Assembly (NCBI GenBank): GCA_902806595.1
Contig: CADCXC010000003.1
Location: 1,302,001 to 1,366,000, forward strand
DNA: 64,000 nucleotides
Reading direction: 5' to 3'
Source of the DNA: Pyrenopolyporus hunteri
Taxonomy: Eukaryota > Ascomycota > Sordariomycetes > Xylariales > Hypoxylaceae
Shown here: piece by piece, positions 1 through 12,663 of the stretch
Numbering within the stretch: the stretch's first letter is position 1
Layout: every line of letters begins with the position of its first letter
Position numbers and translations under genes: made by a program
The notes under the pieces: model-generated
What the model was told of the DNA's origin: nothing
Seen by the model: the letters and a program-made list of their open reading frames with translations, nothing else
Databases searched by the model: none

Positions 1-2837
1 ATCTTAGTCGATTCTTCATATTCCTCGCCCGTAACCTCCACATCGTCCTCTTCGTCTACGAGCGGCTGCCTTAGAATTCCGATAATGGTTTCCCGCCAGT
101 CGTCGATCAAGTCCGCCTGCTTATTTAGGGCATCGCTGAGCAGCTCGGCGGAAGTTAGATGCTGAGCGCCTCTCAGGCTGTGGACTGTAGGGGGGCTCAT
201 CTCGGGGATTTCGACGAACGATTGCGAGGCAGACTTTTCTTGAAGTTTGGCTATGTGAGACAATGCCTTTGTCCGTGGCTCGTGTAGGATCTCTTTCCGG
301 ATGTTTTTCGCTACCTCATACCCGGAGGTTTCCTTCTCTTCTAAGAGCTTGAACTCTTCCGAGTCGGGAATTGTCTTCTGCGCGTCGGTTTTTATCTGGT
401 AGTAGCCGCTGGCGATGAAGAATATGGCTCTGTGGTGCAGGTCGAGCATAGATCGGAGTTTGCGCCGGCATTCGCTAACTTGCGAGTTTGTTGCTTTCTC
501 ATCGGAATCGTCGTCGCTTTCGCCCCCCTCCGGATCCTCGTCCGACTTAGCCTGGTTGGCTTTCTCCAATTCGACTTGTAGTTGCTTCCGGCATTCTTCT
601 TCTAAAACCTTGACCTCGGCCTCGACTTGCTGCCAAATTTGAATAGCCTCGGCTATCTCGGACTGTTGCTCCAACACACGGCCTCTTTCTAGCTTCTTGA
701 GGTAGTAATTGCGTTGATTCGTCTTGATAAAGGCATCCGATTGCTCAATCATAACATCTAGCATCTCTTCAACCGTCCGTAGGACTTTATTTCTCATGGA
801 GTTTCTGAGAAGACGTTTGGGGCCGAGCGAGGCGTGTAGGGCGGTCTGCCTGAGTTGGGCGAGAGCACACTTCAACAGATCTATAACAAGCGGATCCTCC
901 GGGTCCCAGTCATTGTAAAACGGCGTCCCATCCTCCCTGAGGCCGGCCTCCTCCATGAGTTCTCTAAACTGCGCTGTGTAGTGCTGTTGCTCGACCGGGA
1001 TAAAGGGCGTAGTTATGACATAGCGTTTCTGGGGCGGTAGGGACAGCTCATCACGGATGGCATGCTTGGAGTGCCGTAAGGAGATACGGCTAAAGAGAGG
1101 TTTGAACAGGTCTTTATGGCTCGTTATCAAGGCTTCCCAAATAGGTAAGGAGGAGGCGAAGGGCTCGTAACGAAGGAAAACCAGCAAGCCCCATAGATCC
1201 TCGATGTTTTCCTTCACCGGTGTGCCGGTAATGCCCCAATTATTGACGCGCGGTATCCATCTTGCAACCTTGGCTGCGTTACTAACGCCGCTCTCGATCT
1301 GTTGTGCTTCGTCTAGGCACACCCTCCACCAGGAGATCTGGGTTAAGGGCGAGTTTCGACGCTGGTACTTCCTGTCGTGCCGCCTGGAACGGTCGGGCGG
1401 TTCCTTTGCGAAATGGATTTCGGTTTGGAGAACGTGATAGGTGGTCATGACGACGTCGTGTTCGGCCAGTCGCGAAACCAGTTCTTCCTCGTCTTCTCCC
1501 TTATCCCTCTTCAAGCCCCTGTATACCGTCACACGGAGAAGTGGTGCGTGCTTCTTAAACTCAGCAATCCATTGGCTCTGCAGCGTACCTGGAGTGACGA
1601 TCAAGGTTGCGCCGGTAGGACGTAGGGTCTGGGGTATGTCGCCGACTAAGTTGGGGAGGTTCTTGCGTGTGTGCATGCAGATGAGGGCGATAATCTCGAC
1701 CGTCTTCCCTAGGCCCATTTCCTCAGCTAGGATGCCGCCTCTCATAGAGTTCTCGCTTGTGCGGAATGGGGTGATGTCCCTGGTTACGATATGGTAAAGG
1801 TCGCTGATGTATATCAGTTGTCCGTCCGCGTCCTTTCCTGCTTTGAAGGATAACGGAAGGCGGTCGGTGGACGTCTCATGTATGGGTTCTAGGCCAGGTT
1901 CACCATTTGCACAATAGTCACTCCATTGGACACCTTCCTTGCTCAAAAGCCATTGCAAGGCTCTACGTTGGAAGGGAAATAGTCGGGCCGTCAGCATAGG
2001 AATCAAGAGAGACGGAAAGCGGGTACTGTCTCTCTCCGGAGTGAACGCAGCGTCATAGAAATCTTGGGATGACAGCTTCTCGTCGTTATCGCCTTGTCTA
2101 AGAGACCAGCTGGCAAGGAACACATCTAGAACTGTTTGACTAAGAGCACGCTGGCCGGGGGCTCGGAGGGGATCTGTCGACGAGTTCCAATTCAACTGAA
2201 GGGAAATCTTGACTTGGTCCTTGTTGTCTTTCCTTTCCAAATCCACAGCCACGCCCACCCAGAGTGCGCCCTCGTCACTGTCGCCGTCTCGGCTCTGGCT
2301 CAGCACCTTCAGCACTGCCAGCGTACTCTTAGTGAACAGCGGGCGACCCAACTCCAGTTCCGACTTGAAAGAAGTCGCGTAGGAGCGGGTAATCGATGAA
2401 ATGGTTAAGATATGTCGCGGCTCATCATAGCGTATAATGACGTGACGGTTGACGTCGATACGCGAAACCAGGTCGGTAATTGGTACGTTCAGTTGAGCTG
2501 GCCGTTCGATGGTAATAGATTCCCTCGCAATGGGGATCGCTTCGACATATTCGATCCGAGAGCGTTTATTCGGAGGTTCGGTCGGTGTGGTTGCATCATC
2601 GGAGGCGTTGTCGGTCGATGTGCTCGCATTACCTAAAGCATCGTTGGACGGAAGCGCACATAGGAAACCGAGGAAATCCGCGGGGAAGGGATCTATACGC
2701 GTTTAGTAACGTACCACAAGCGGGAATCGAGAATTTAGGTAGATACCGTTTAGCTGCACATGCTGTGTTTGCACGGTACCCTTCCGGCGATTAGAAGCCG
2801 TGTTGGGGGCCCGTCGCGCATTGGAGCGACGACCCAT
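1..2837 (-). CDS. SHPRH/Irc20-like SNF2 ATPase and E3 ligase, N-terminal part (runs off the left edge)
   Basis: Two exons are visible: 2747-2837 (ATG at 2837) and 2692 to beyond base 1, joined by a 54-nt intron (GTATCT..TATAG, branch-like TACTAAA). Frame is kept across the junction (codon GAT, Asp). About 927 residues lie in the window. SNF2 motifs follow in order: motif I around 1710-1735 (AEEMGLGKTVEII), the Ia region TLIVTPGTLQSQW, motif II LDEAQQ near 1300, and motif III WGITGTP near 1225. A long acidic coiled-coil insert follows (about 430-720), as in SHPRH-type proteins, where the RING finger and second helicase lobe come after it. Those parts would be left of the window. The family acts in chromatin remodelling and ubiquitylation during DNA damage tolerance; that role is inferred from family. 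SHPRH versus Irc20 naming is not decided here. Confidence 0.9.
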
Positions 2838-3516
2838 GGTGTAAGCTAGACGACCGGCTGTGAGTATGATAGCTCACTCAGCCTTTTCGTTACTAACTTT
2901 GAACGAGGTTTTCGAGTTTGAGTTCATCAACGAGGGGATTGTCGCAAATACATAACGATGCGACCCATGTTTGGATACAGATATGAATTGAAAAAATAGA
3001 ACCATGTCCCGAGGGGAACCGGCGAGTTAGGCAGACAACCTCGAAGGTGGGAGAGTTGAAGGTGGGAAGGTTTCGCGAAGAGCGTAAAGCTGCAGTAATT
3101 TAGTAATGGGTTAAAATCCGCCGAGGGACACAGGTCACAATCAACTACCAACCCGGGTCCCCGATAAGAGCTATGCCCCACTATATTGACTCATATTCGC
3201 ATGCGATTTGCGCTTGTACCGCAACAAGGTTCGGTGCCAGCCCCACAACCGCTCCCTTCGGTACCTATTGATCCCCGTCAATCCCGGCTCGAATATCCCT
3301 AGGATGGCACGGGCCTATCGGAGGACACAAATTTCCTTCGCCGATATCTCCATTGAATTTTCCAGCCCACCTACCACAAGCATCAGAGCAATGCTCAAGC
3401 TACAGCCGCGCAAGCCAAACACACGTAGATATCTACATTAGATTTTATCTGCATAAGATCGCGGAATTATAATCGAGCCGTTCGCTCTTTTGCCGCAAGG
3501 CTATGGTGCTGTCAAA
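2838..3516. other. Divergent intergenic region, SHPRH-like / mS41 gene
   Basis: Roughly 680 bases between two divergent start codons, so it should hold both promoters. I see no convincing TATA box. An 84-codon open frame on the minus strand (2927-3181) has no recognisable features and is probably chance. Confidence 0.6.
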
Positions 3517-4309
3517 ATGGTGCGCGTGAAGGTGAGCCCAATCGTCTACCTCAAAAGTCCCATATCTAGGTAGATGCTCGTTACTCAATTTTCTATAACT
3601 ACAGCCCTTCCTAACGCCGCAACAATTGCGCGCCGTCCTGACGCCGGCAACAAACTGCCGGTCAGCCTTCCAGCCGTTCATATCCTCGTCGATACGAGCA
3701 GCCTCGTCGTCATCCTCTCCTCAGCCGCCCGCGATACCAGAGCCCACGCCATTCATCCCCGATGTCCAGACCTTCCTAACTGTGATCGGCCGGGGGCTGA
3801 GCCAACACGCCTCCAAGTTCCCCACGTGGGAGTCCCTATTCTCCCTGACGTCCGACCAGATGAGAGAGCTCGGCATCGAGCCGCCGCGGACGAGGCGCTA
3901 CCTCCTGCAATGGCGACAGCGGTTCCGACTAGGGCAGTACGGCGTAGGGGGTGACCTGAAGTACGTGGAGGACGGCAAGGCGGATCTCAGGATCCTGGAG
4001 TCGGAAATAGATCCCGTGGAACCCCGCAAGTACGTGGTGAACGTGCCGCCGGGACGGTCCGTCAAGGACTGCAGCATAGACGAGTTATCCAGAGTGCGCG
4101 GGTACAAAGTCAAGGGAGCCAATTCGATCGTGGGGCCGTACGCGCTGCCGCTCAAGAGCGGAGAGGGTTCTCGGATCACCGTCACGGAAGGGATGTGGGA
4201 GCACCGCCGCGGCCACAAGGTCGATGGTGGTGAGAGGAGAAGGACGGAGATCCGGTACAAGAAGCGCATTGCTGAGCGGCGTGAGATGAGAGAACGGGGC
4301 GAGCTATAG
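3517..4309 (+). CDS. FYV4: Mitochondrial small-subunit ribosomal protein mS41 (Fyv4, IGR motif)
   Basis: Model: exon 1 3517-3531 (five codons, MVRVK), intron 3532-3604 (GTGAGC..ACAG), exon 2 3605-4309; 239 residues. The long exon has no in-frame ATG upstream, and the short first exon supplies the start in frame with a plausible mitochondrial presequence (basic, Ser/Ala-rich, residues about 1-45). The IGR motif that defines the family sits at about residues 58-110 (VIGRGLSQHASKF, then a WESLF..LGI..RRYLL helix pattern). The C-terminus is Arg/Lys-rich, as expected for an rRNA-binding protein. Known role of the family: component of the mitoribosomal 37S subunit. Start choice depends on the micro-exon being real. 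Confidence 0.85.
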
Positions 4310-4564
4310 ACGATGCGATAGATAGCCCAACCCCAAGTAAAGGGGGGCCTTCTGTACCTTATGTATCATAACCCGCAGGCTCTACAAATGCCGTGTCGAA
4401 TTCGGAAGATGCTCCAATTCATTCCCCTACGGCGCTCTAGCACCCTGAGATCAATGCTCACCTAGTGAGACCGAACACCTAACCTCTAACATCCCCACCA
4501 TACCCATAAACTCCTATGCGCCGGTCCGGTGTTTACCATAACGCCCGTCCTGAGGTGGAATATT

Positions 4565-5870
4565 CTACTTTGCCGCGCCAAAATCTAGCTTCCTGGCGAC
4601 CTTGGCGGTTTTCTCGTCATCTACTACACCAGGTCGTTTCTTCAAGTCTGCGCCGAGCTTCTCCTGACCACCAGACTTTTTGGGTAAGTCTTGCTTGCGC
4701 GTAGGCTTAGGGTCCTTATGCCACCATTCGTGTTTCAACATCTCCAATGCCGTGATCCGCTTCTTAGGGTCGAGGATCAGCGTCTTCATCAGGAGATCGA
4801 CACCCTCGGACCCAACCGTGCCGAAGAAAGACATGTAGTGATCCCTTCCTCGGACGGGGTGTACCTCTCCTTCTACGGTGTAGGCGGGTAGCTTGGTGAC
4901 TCCGGGCCAATTCTCTTCCGTAGGGGTACCGACCGCGTTGCAGATAAGACTGATCTGGTGCATCTCTGTGTTTCCGGCGATGTACGGCATCCTTATGATT
5001 AACTCGGCAAATACAAGGCCGACGGACCATATATCTACCGCGCCCGAGTAATGCTTTGCCCCAAACAACAACTCGGGCGGTCGATACCAGCGCGTGATAA
5101 CGTTCGACGTCATGGGCTTGTACGGATCCGAGAAGCTTCGGGCCAGGCCGAAATCCGCAAGTTTCACCTCCCCGTCCGCCGCGATAAGCAAGTTGTTGGG
5201 TTTGATATCGCGATGTAACACGAAGTTCTCGTGGCAGAACCACACAGCCCTCGTAAGCATGCCCATCCAGGCCTTGATGTCGGCCGCACCGTATCGAACG
5301 CGCTCGGTATCGCGGATGAGCATTTCCAGGTCGCCTAGGGGGAGATACTCTAAAACGAGATTAAGGTTCTGGTTCTTGGAAGAGAAGACGGAGTGCAGCG
5401 TTATTATGTTCGGGTGGGAAAGCTCCTGTAGGTGCTTGATTTCGCGGACGGCGTCGGGCGCCATGCCCTCCGTATACTCCTTCTGTATCTTGATCTTTTT
5501 TATGGCTACCAGCTTGGACGGATCGTTCTTGAGGAAGCCGAGGTAGACGTTGGCGTAGGTACCTTCACCGAGCTTCTTGCCTTTAGAGAGGTTTTAGATT
5601 AGCCCATTGCTATTTTATTTGAGGTAACTCTAGACGGCCATTGGGGAACCAACCCTTGACATATTTGCGCTTCTCATCCTCATTTAGCTGTTCGGCGAGG
5701 TCCAGAGATGTCGCTTGGGCTGCTGCGGACGGATTCGGTGCGGTGGTTGCGACGACGGGTGTGCCATTTGATGATGCCTGCGCTGAAGCCGCATTCTTAA
5801 GTGGTGACGATACAGATCTAGGGTTTGGTAGAGCATCGCCAGGATGCATGACTAGGGGCGACACCGCCAT
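4565..5870 (-). CDS. KIN28: TFIIH cyclin-dependent kinase Kin28/CDK7
   Basis: Exons 5654-5870 and 4565-5580 give 410 residues; the 73-nt intron has a weak donor (GTTGGT) and AAAG acceptor, but joins RKYVKG to KKLGEG exactly as the family requires. Kinase features: Gly loop GEGTYANVY (about 77-85), VAIKKIKI lysine, the cyclin-helix region with VREIKHL, HRDIKPNN at 195, DFG at 215, an activation-loop Thr near 230 (MTSNV), and WYRPPELLFG. Kin28/CDK7 with its cyclin phosphorylates the RNA polymerase II CTD as part of TFIIH. The 70-residue Ser/Ala-rich N-terminal tail precedes the kinase domain. The start chosen is the ATG at 5870; open frame continues upstream, but with no nearer support. Confidence 0.93.
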
Positions 5871-7017
5871 CGCGAACAATCTTTTCTTGTTTTCCCTCGA
5901 CTTCGAAGATGAGGGATGAAAAAGTGGTAAGGGATGAAGGTGGCTTTCGTTCAGCCTTGGGAGGAGAGGCGAGGCTATGATACCGAGTACATAGTACAAA
6001 GGATAGGTAGGGATCGGTTGGATTGTGATTGGTTAAATAGCGGACCTGCAGATGCGCGCGGGAACAGATGGCAGGGTCCGTGCCACATTATCAGCGCGCT
6101 AGGAAAATATAGGGACTATACATAATAGGCATAGTGGATATGGCACAGTATTAGTATGGAGTTTACTGTATATAGGTATGCACGATGTAGTGTCACCCTT
6201 GGCGCATTGCGTGGACAAAGAGGTACCTAGGTACCCTTACTTTGTATGTATTTGATTTCCTCATTCCACGCAGCTCTCGGTTGACGTCATCCACTTCCAG
6301 ATTTCCTTCGCAAACGGGCAAGTCGCCAGATGGTTCTAAGCCGGTCTGTTTAGTTCCCACGACCCCGAGCCGGGTGGAACAGGTACCTAACCTAGCATAT
6401 CTAGCATATCTAACATACCTAACATACCTAACGTAACATAGGTACATACATGGATACATCCAACGAATCTTCAAGACTCTCTCCCCTAACAAAAGAACCC
6501 CGGCAGCACCTCGAGTAATAATATAATATTCTGTATGCGTCCGCTGCCCAGCCTCATTCACATCTTACGCCAATGACGAATTCGATCTGTGCTGTCTAAC
6601 TCCGGCGTATAATTGCTAGTTCCGTACCTCCCGGAGACTTAATAACGTCCTGGTGCCCGAGAGAAATCTTGGCTAATACTATAGAATGAAGTCATAAGTC
6701 GATCCTTTTTTGAGGCTTGCTTTTACAGGCCGCATCATCACCACCAACAACGTGATTTCTTTTTTTTTTTTTTTCTTCTTTTCTTTTTCTCTCTTCCACT
6801 TACACCATACGCGCATTCGTCTCGTCGTCGCAATCCGTTGTCCCCCGTGGCCTTTCTCTAGGGCTGTGTCTAGTTCTTCTCTTCCCTTTTCACTCGTTAA
6901 TAAATCCCCCCCTTCCCCTGCCTTTATACTGCCTACATTACGTACATTTATACATCCCTATACGATACCACCTAGACATTCGTTTAGAGTATAACCAGAA
7001 GTAGGACCGCATCCACG
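5871..7017. other. Divergent intergenic region, KIN28 / SFK1
   Basis: About 1.15 kb with no gene I can support. It holds a run of imperfect 9-10-nt repeats (6391-6438) and a T-rich pyrimidine tract upstream of SFK1 including 15 consecutive Ts (6760-6774), typical of a fungal promoter or 5' leader. Confidence 0.6.
6391..6438. repeat. Imperfect short tandem repeat (unit like CTAGCATAT)
   Basis: About five diverging copies of a 9-10-nt unit (ctagcatat, ctaacatac, ctaacgtaac) lie head to tail in the KIN28/SFK1 intergenic region. Confidence 0.6.
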
Positions 7018-8026
7018 ATGAGGTTCCTTTCGTATTGGGTAAGTGAAAGATGCTTCCATTAACCCCCAATTGGGTGGTTTACACGTAGCTGACTCGCATT
7101 GCCGTAAAGGTATTTCCCGTTATATCCGGCCTCATGTGGTTGGCGACCCTACTTGGACTTTTACTATACTGGATCGTGGACGCGCACCGAGTTAAGTACG
7201 CGTCTATGCAAGGAGATCAGACGATCGCCTACATATCAGACGTCGGTGCTTCAGAGCTCAAGCCGCTGTTCGTCGTCGGCTGCATCATCACCACCATCTT
7301 CCTCGATCTCTCCTTCGCCTCGGACCACTTTCTACGACACAAAGGCCGATTGGTGCCCAACACATCCAGAGTCGGAAAGATTTTGAGCGGTCTAATAATC
7401 TTCTTCGCTGTAGTCGGAACCGTCGGTTTGACCTTTCTCTCCGGCTTCGACACGCTCCGCTACCCGAGACTACACGACATTTTTCTCCTGCTCTTCATTG
7501 CAGGGTACCTCCTGTCGGCCATCTTCATCTGCTGGGAATTCCAGCGTCTAGGCCACAGTAAGAACTCTCCTCGATTCACTCCGGGTTAGGCACCTATACA
7601 CGAAGCTAACGAAACCTGACAGAAAACCGCCAGCACCGCATCCTGCGCACCTCCTTCTGGATCAAGCTGATCTTCGTCATTGTCGAGCTGCTGCTCGCCA
7701 TCGCCTTCATCGCTACCAACTTTAAGGGATACTATAACACGGCCGCCATCCTCGAGTGGGTCATCGCCTTCATATTCTCCTTCTACATCTTCTCCTTCTT
7801 CGTCGACCTCTACCCGGCCGTTTCCACGCGCCACAACCGGTACTCGGTCGGCTCCGCCAACACGGCGCGCCGCATGGAGGAGACGTACTACGCCACGCAC
7901 CCCAGCGTCGCGCCCCATCGCCCCAGAGACACGCAGGACAGCCAGCGGACGCTAACGGACGCCCACGGAATCCGCGTCCCGGGAAGCACGGTGCCGAAGC
8001 CCAGGACGGACCAGAGAGACTTCTAA
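7018..8026 (+). CDS. SFK1: Sfk1/DRAM-family plasma-membrane protein
   Basis: Exons 7018-7038, 7110-7557 and 7623-8026 (introns of 71 and 65 nt with GTAAGT/GTAAGA donors) give 290 residues in frame. The protein shows about six hydrophobic helices (roughly 8-31, 59-78, 100-119, 129-150, 165-185, 195-215), with short charged loops and a hydrophilic Arg-rich tail of about 75 residues, the layout of Frag1/DRAM/Sfk1 proteins. Yeast Sfk1 sits in the plasma membrane and supports the Stt4 PI4-kinase pathway and lipid asymmetry. The seven-residue first exon begins the first helix (MRFLSYW, then VFPVISG), so the splice is needed for a complete helix. Naming rests on family resemblance. Confidence 0.85.
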
Positions 8027-8912
8027 GAGGCGAATCGGGGAGGGGGCGGGAAGTTAGATGTATACCCTCTTCGGGGACGAATTGACGACTTTTATAAACG
8101 CATTGAAATGGTTTCCCAGGTGACGTGGCGCGGGCCATAGGTAATGATTCCCCAAGGTATTAGAGGAAGATCGGGAGCATACATATATACTAAAGGCGTA
8201 GCATCTCCCATGGTTGCGGCGTTCGGACTCTTTATTCGGAATTATAAAATAAGACACTCAGTCGAATTTATTCTCTTATATACCTTTGTATGATAATATA
8301 GCGGTTATATAGCGGGATATACCAAAGATATTATTTTATATGTCGAATTCATTCTTTAAAGTGTATTGGTGAGAAACCTTTCATATACTTCAAACCTAGC
8401 AAGCATCACTCGGAATCCAGTATATACTATTGAGAGCAATCGTGAATATCAAATTAAGCGACATTCTACCTAATAGAACAAAAAGGGGGTATCGCGTCCT
8501 TATACTCGTTCAAAGCCCCCAAAACCTCAGAAAGATAATCGCAACGAACACCAAATCAACATTCAGAGTCGATGTCCCCATATACCCCTATACCCCTTCC
8601 TTGCGGTTGTTGTCTTCCCACCGAATCCGCCAGCCATCCCAACAACACCTCAAAGCATCCAAAGTGAATAGTGAATAAGTAAACCACCAAGCCTGTACAT
8701 ATACATATGTACCTATATATGTGAGTGCGCGCAAGACATATCCGTGCCGTACATTCTCCAACCAGCCTCAACTCCCGAAAATCAAAGAAAAGGAATGGAA
8801 AAAGAATAAAACCGCGCCCAGAGCCCGCCGTACACGCTCAGGTACATACCACCTCCCCCCCAAACACCGAACCCACGCAGACCCATCCAGGTTAAACCAA
8901 CAACGCCATCAC
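8027..8912. other. Convergent 3' intergenic region, SFK1 / EIS1
   Basis: About 0.89 kb between two stop codons, AT-rich around 8220-8480. Presumably two 3' UTRs with terminators; no gene recognised. Confidence 0.6.
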
Positions 8913-9065
8913 TCACACCATCTCCACAAACCTCGAATCGCGGTTCGGGCTCTGCCTCACCCCCTCGCCGAACTCCCTCGCCCTCACAGGCCGCGGCGGC
9001 GTAAGCGCCGTGCGCGGGCGATCCCTAGCCTCGCCACTACCATCGCCATCCTCATCATTCTCATT

Positions 9066-9103
<38 letters not shown>

Positions 9104-11626
9104 CATCCACCCCATCATCATCGTCATCATCACTATCACTTGAAACACTCCCGCTCCCCAAACCCGCCCCCCTCCGCCCCGCCATCGCAACGGCGCGCAC
9201 GCTCGCGCTGCGGGTATCCGTGCGCGTGCTGGTTCCGGGGCTGTCGATGAGGCCGGCCAGGGCGGCGCCGCCGATGAATCCGCGCTCGGGGGCTTTGCCT
9301 TTGGATAATTTGCCGCCGTTACTACCGTTGTTACTGTTATTGTTACCGTGATTGTTATTATTGTTATGGTTATTATCGTGGTCATCGGCAGCGAAAGGGC
9401 GCGAGGCCCGCGAGAACCGGTTCTTGAACCAGGATTTGACGCCGGCCGTTCTCGAGGGGCCCGGTTCGCCGGGGGCGCCGGGGTCCCTGGTCGGGGTAAA
9501 CGCTGCTTCCTCGGCGCCGTCGGCGGCGGCGGTGGTGTCGTTGGTAGCGGTAGCGGTGGGAGCAGGGTCCGGCGGGGGCAGGCTCACGGGTTGGCCGGCG
9601 GAGTTCATGACGACCGTGGCCCGGACGGGTTCCGGCTCGTCGTGGGTTTCCCCGTGCCGACTAGCAATTGTCGAGGCGCGGGACCTACGCTTTTCGGATT
9701 TGGCCAGACGCTTCTGCTCGGCTTTGGCGGCGCGGTCTTCCTCTTTCCGGGCTTTGGCTTCCTGTTTCTCCTCCGCCCTGCGTTTTTCCTGTTCTAGCTT
9801 ATCTTGCTCTAGAGGGGAGGTTAGTATATTGAAAAGTTACTATAGCTAAAAAATGATGAGGGGAGCATTAACTGACCCTTGAGCCGTTTACTTATATCCT
9901 GGATTTCCCTTTGCCGCGCTTTCTCGATCTCCTCTTCTTCCTTTCTTTTCTCCATCTCTAGACGTAGTTCCATTTGCCTCGCCTGCTCCTCTTCGACCCT
10001 TTCGTTGATTTCGTCTAGAACGGGTTTGACCCTAGCCGCAGCGATTGCGTCAATTTCCTCCTGAGTCATAAACTTTCCGGCACCGATATCAACTTTCCCG
10101 AACCCGCGGCCCATGCGTTGCTCAGACTTCGCTTGGGCTATGGCGTGCGCCTTCAGTTCCCATTGCGTTGGCGTGGACGGAGGAACCATTCCTGTTTCAG
10201 CTGATATCTTCTCGTCCATTCCCTTCAAACGCTCGTGCACGTTCCTCTGGGCCGCGGCAAGCAGCACCTCCTGATCGTGCTGCCGTTTCCTGTCGTCGAT
10301 TTCCGAAATCTTGTTAGAAAATAGAGACATCTGCTGCCTGATCTGCTGCGATCGCCTACGGTCTTCGATAACATCGCCGTCGCTAGACGCTCTCTTCCGC
10401 AACTTGCCCCTGATCGAAAAGCGCCGTGCCAGCGGATGAGCCCCGTAGTACTCCTGATACTCTTTATTCTTGAAATGCTCTTCGTGCATCTTAGCCAGAC
10501 GGGCTTGGGCTTGCTTGTAAGCCGCGTCTTGGAGAGTCGTAAGCTGGACGGGCTGCGCGTCGTCGCTAACACTGCTGAGAACGTCGGGTTGATCCTCGGA
10601 TAATATAGCATTGTCGTGTGCTTTCCTAGCATTAATCATTTTCTGCTGTTGGTTATACATCTTCTTGGCCATTGCTACGGCGGAGGCATGAAGAACATCG
10701 GCCCTCTTCTGCTCGTCCACTTCAGGTTGAACCGGCGGCCGCGACGTGAACATCTGCCTGCTCATACTTGTGTAGGGGACAGAGCCAGCCTTGTCGCTCA
10801 TCTCGCTTATTGTTGGCGACTGAGCGGGCCTATGAGCCCGAGTCGCAGCACTCAGAGCATTGGCAGCGGCATTCGCTTCGTCCGGATACGACTCCCTGGG
10901 AATCGGCGAAGACTTAGCTCTCTGGCGATTTGCCATGGCGCCTTTCGCAGCGAGGAGCGATCTCTGGCGCTCTAGAGAATTTGTATGAGTATGAGGTATA
11001 CTTCGATCCGATTTGAAAGCTATGTTGGCGGCGGAATGGCCAGAATCCGAAGTGGCGGGTTTCGAAACACCAGTGGCGTTCATGGCAGATTGCGACGCGA
11101 GAAGAGCGGCTTTGGTGCCGTGCGGGCTAGGCGCGGGTTCCCAGGCCGGACTCAGCTTGTAGTCTTTGGCCATGACGGCGGCGGCTGAGGCTGGAGCAGA
11201 TTTGTCCGGCTTCCACAGCGCCGGCGATGTGTTGGCAACCCAACCCAGAGCTGCTGCTGCGCTTGCTGCGGAACCTTTTTCTGAGAGGCCTATAGACGGG
11301 TAGCTCGGAAGGTCCCGAGGTTTGGCGTAGATCAGCCTTCCCGAGTGAACTAACAAAGGGAATCAGTTATCGTTCGTTCATTCTCAAGGTATGTAACCCT
11401 TTTCGTATTTTAATGAAAACCCACGAGTATAAAGAGAATGAAGGAAACATAAAAATTGATAAATATATCATATGAAAGTAGAAATAAAAGTTGTGAAGTT
11501 GTGATATCGGTCGAATCCTGCTGGTGTTCATGCGACGGGAATCTTACCTATCGGCTTGCCTGTGTCGTCATCAGGTAGCTGTCGTCCCAAGCCCCCCTGC
11601 GCAGCGGTCTCATTGGTTGTGGGCAT
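8913..11626 (-). CDS. EIS1: Eisosome protein 1 (Eis1)
   Basis: Exons 11548-11626, 9877-11349 and 8913-9808; introns of 198 and 68 nt; 815 residues, in frame. The N-terminal block (RLIYAKPRDLPSYPSIGL after the first junction) and the Ala-rich repeats that follow are the conserved start of fungal Eis1. The middle and C-terminal half is a long charged helix: an Arg/Glu-rich coiled coil from about 380 to 590, including RVEEEQARQMELRLEMEKRK-like heptads, continuing through the second junction (LKEQDKLEQEKRR). The tail has an Asn-rich tract and a run of Asp/Glu. Eis1 is a component of eisosomes, the furrow-like plasma-membrane domains built by Pil1/Lsp1. Function is inferred from family. Confidence 0.85.
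9052..9130 (-). repeat. Trinucleotide repeat coding poly-Asp in EIS1
   Basis: A (CAT)n-like run on the plus strand, interrupted near 9105, is read on the minus strand as about 20 Asp residues in two blocks near the EIS1 C-terminus. A second AT/GTT-rich run at about 9320-9370 codes the poly-Asn tract. Confidence 0.8.
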
Positions 11627-12663
11627 GCTCTATATTATGTGGCTGAGAAAGGTGAAGGGCTCAGCTGCATCTGCATGTGTAAGTCCGGATTAGACAGAAA
11701 TAGTATGTAACCGTCTCTCGGCTATCCTCCTCTTCCCCTTGACACGTTTTCTCTTTTGAGAAGGATCGGCACAAACGGCCACGTTCGGTTGGAGACGAAA
11801 ACGTTCGAGATCTAATCGAGCGAGATCAAGTGGGTAGGGTAAAAGCAAGGTGGGAACGGGGCGTGTCAAGGTGTAGAGACTCGATAGATAGATAACCAGT
11901 TGTAGGTAGATGGCCGCCGAGTGGTGGGATGATGTAGGTATGATGAGTCGAAGGATGCGAGTGAACTACTTCTTGGGTATGATCCGTTTACATCCAATTC
12001 CTACAACAAGGGAGCTGCTTATATGGTATTGCGATACTAATTGGTATAATCCGTATAAGTAGAAGCGTATCCCTTGGGACTTAGACGACTTGAAAAACAA
12101 GAGTGGGAAGTATGGATTCGTTCTAAGATCTGCTTAGTATGTACTAGCGATATCGTTGTTTGTTTCTAGGGATGATTGGAATATTATAGGTATTATGACG
12201 ACAGATTTCGCTATTGCTACGCAGGCCACTTCTGGTGTAGCTTGGGAGCGTTATTGATTCATCATTGTCTTCATCATCAATTGTGGCTTTGGGAGATGCT
12301 CAGGATCATTACGTCATTGTGCTACACCAGCCTCTGGATAATGCCATAGTACCTAATAGGTACCCGTAACTCACCTGGGTATTGTACCTAAGTACACCGT
12401 CAAAAGGGTGACCTCGGGGGTTTCCAAGACTCCTTGAACCGGGCTACGGTCTTTATCTTGTAAGCATTCAATCCTCCGGCCTCTACCAAACCCCGTTCAT
12501 ATCAACCCTTTAACGACCTACTGAAGACCCTTACTGGAATAATACCTAAATAGTACCTGAAAGGTTTCTTCATATCCATGCCGGAGTCGTGGACGACCGC
12601 GTACATGTTAAAAACGCTACCGAGTAGTATACCTATAATATACTTATTATACCTTTACATATA
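11627..12663. other. EIS1 upstream region
   Basis: About 1 kb upstream of the EIS1 start. It contains no open frame I can support, some TAGGTACC-type sequence near 12350-12395, and becomes AT-rich towards 12640. Confidence 0.5.
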
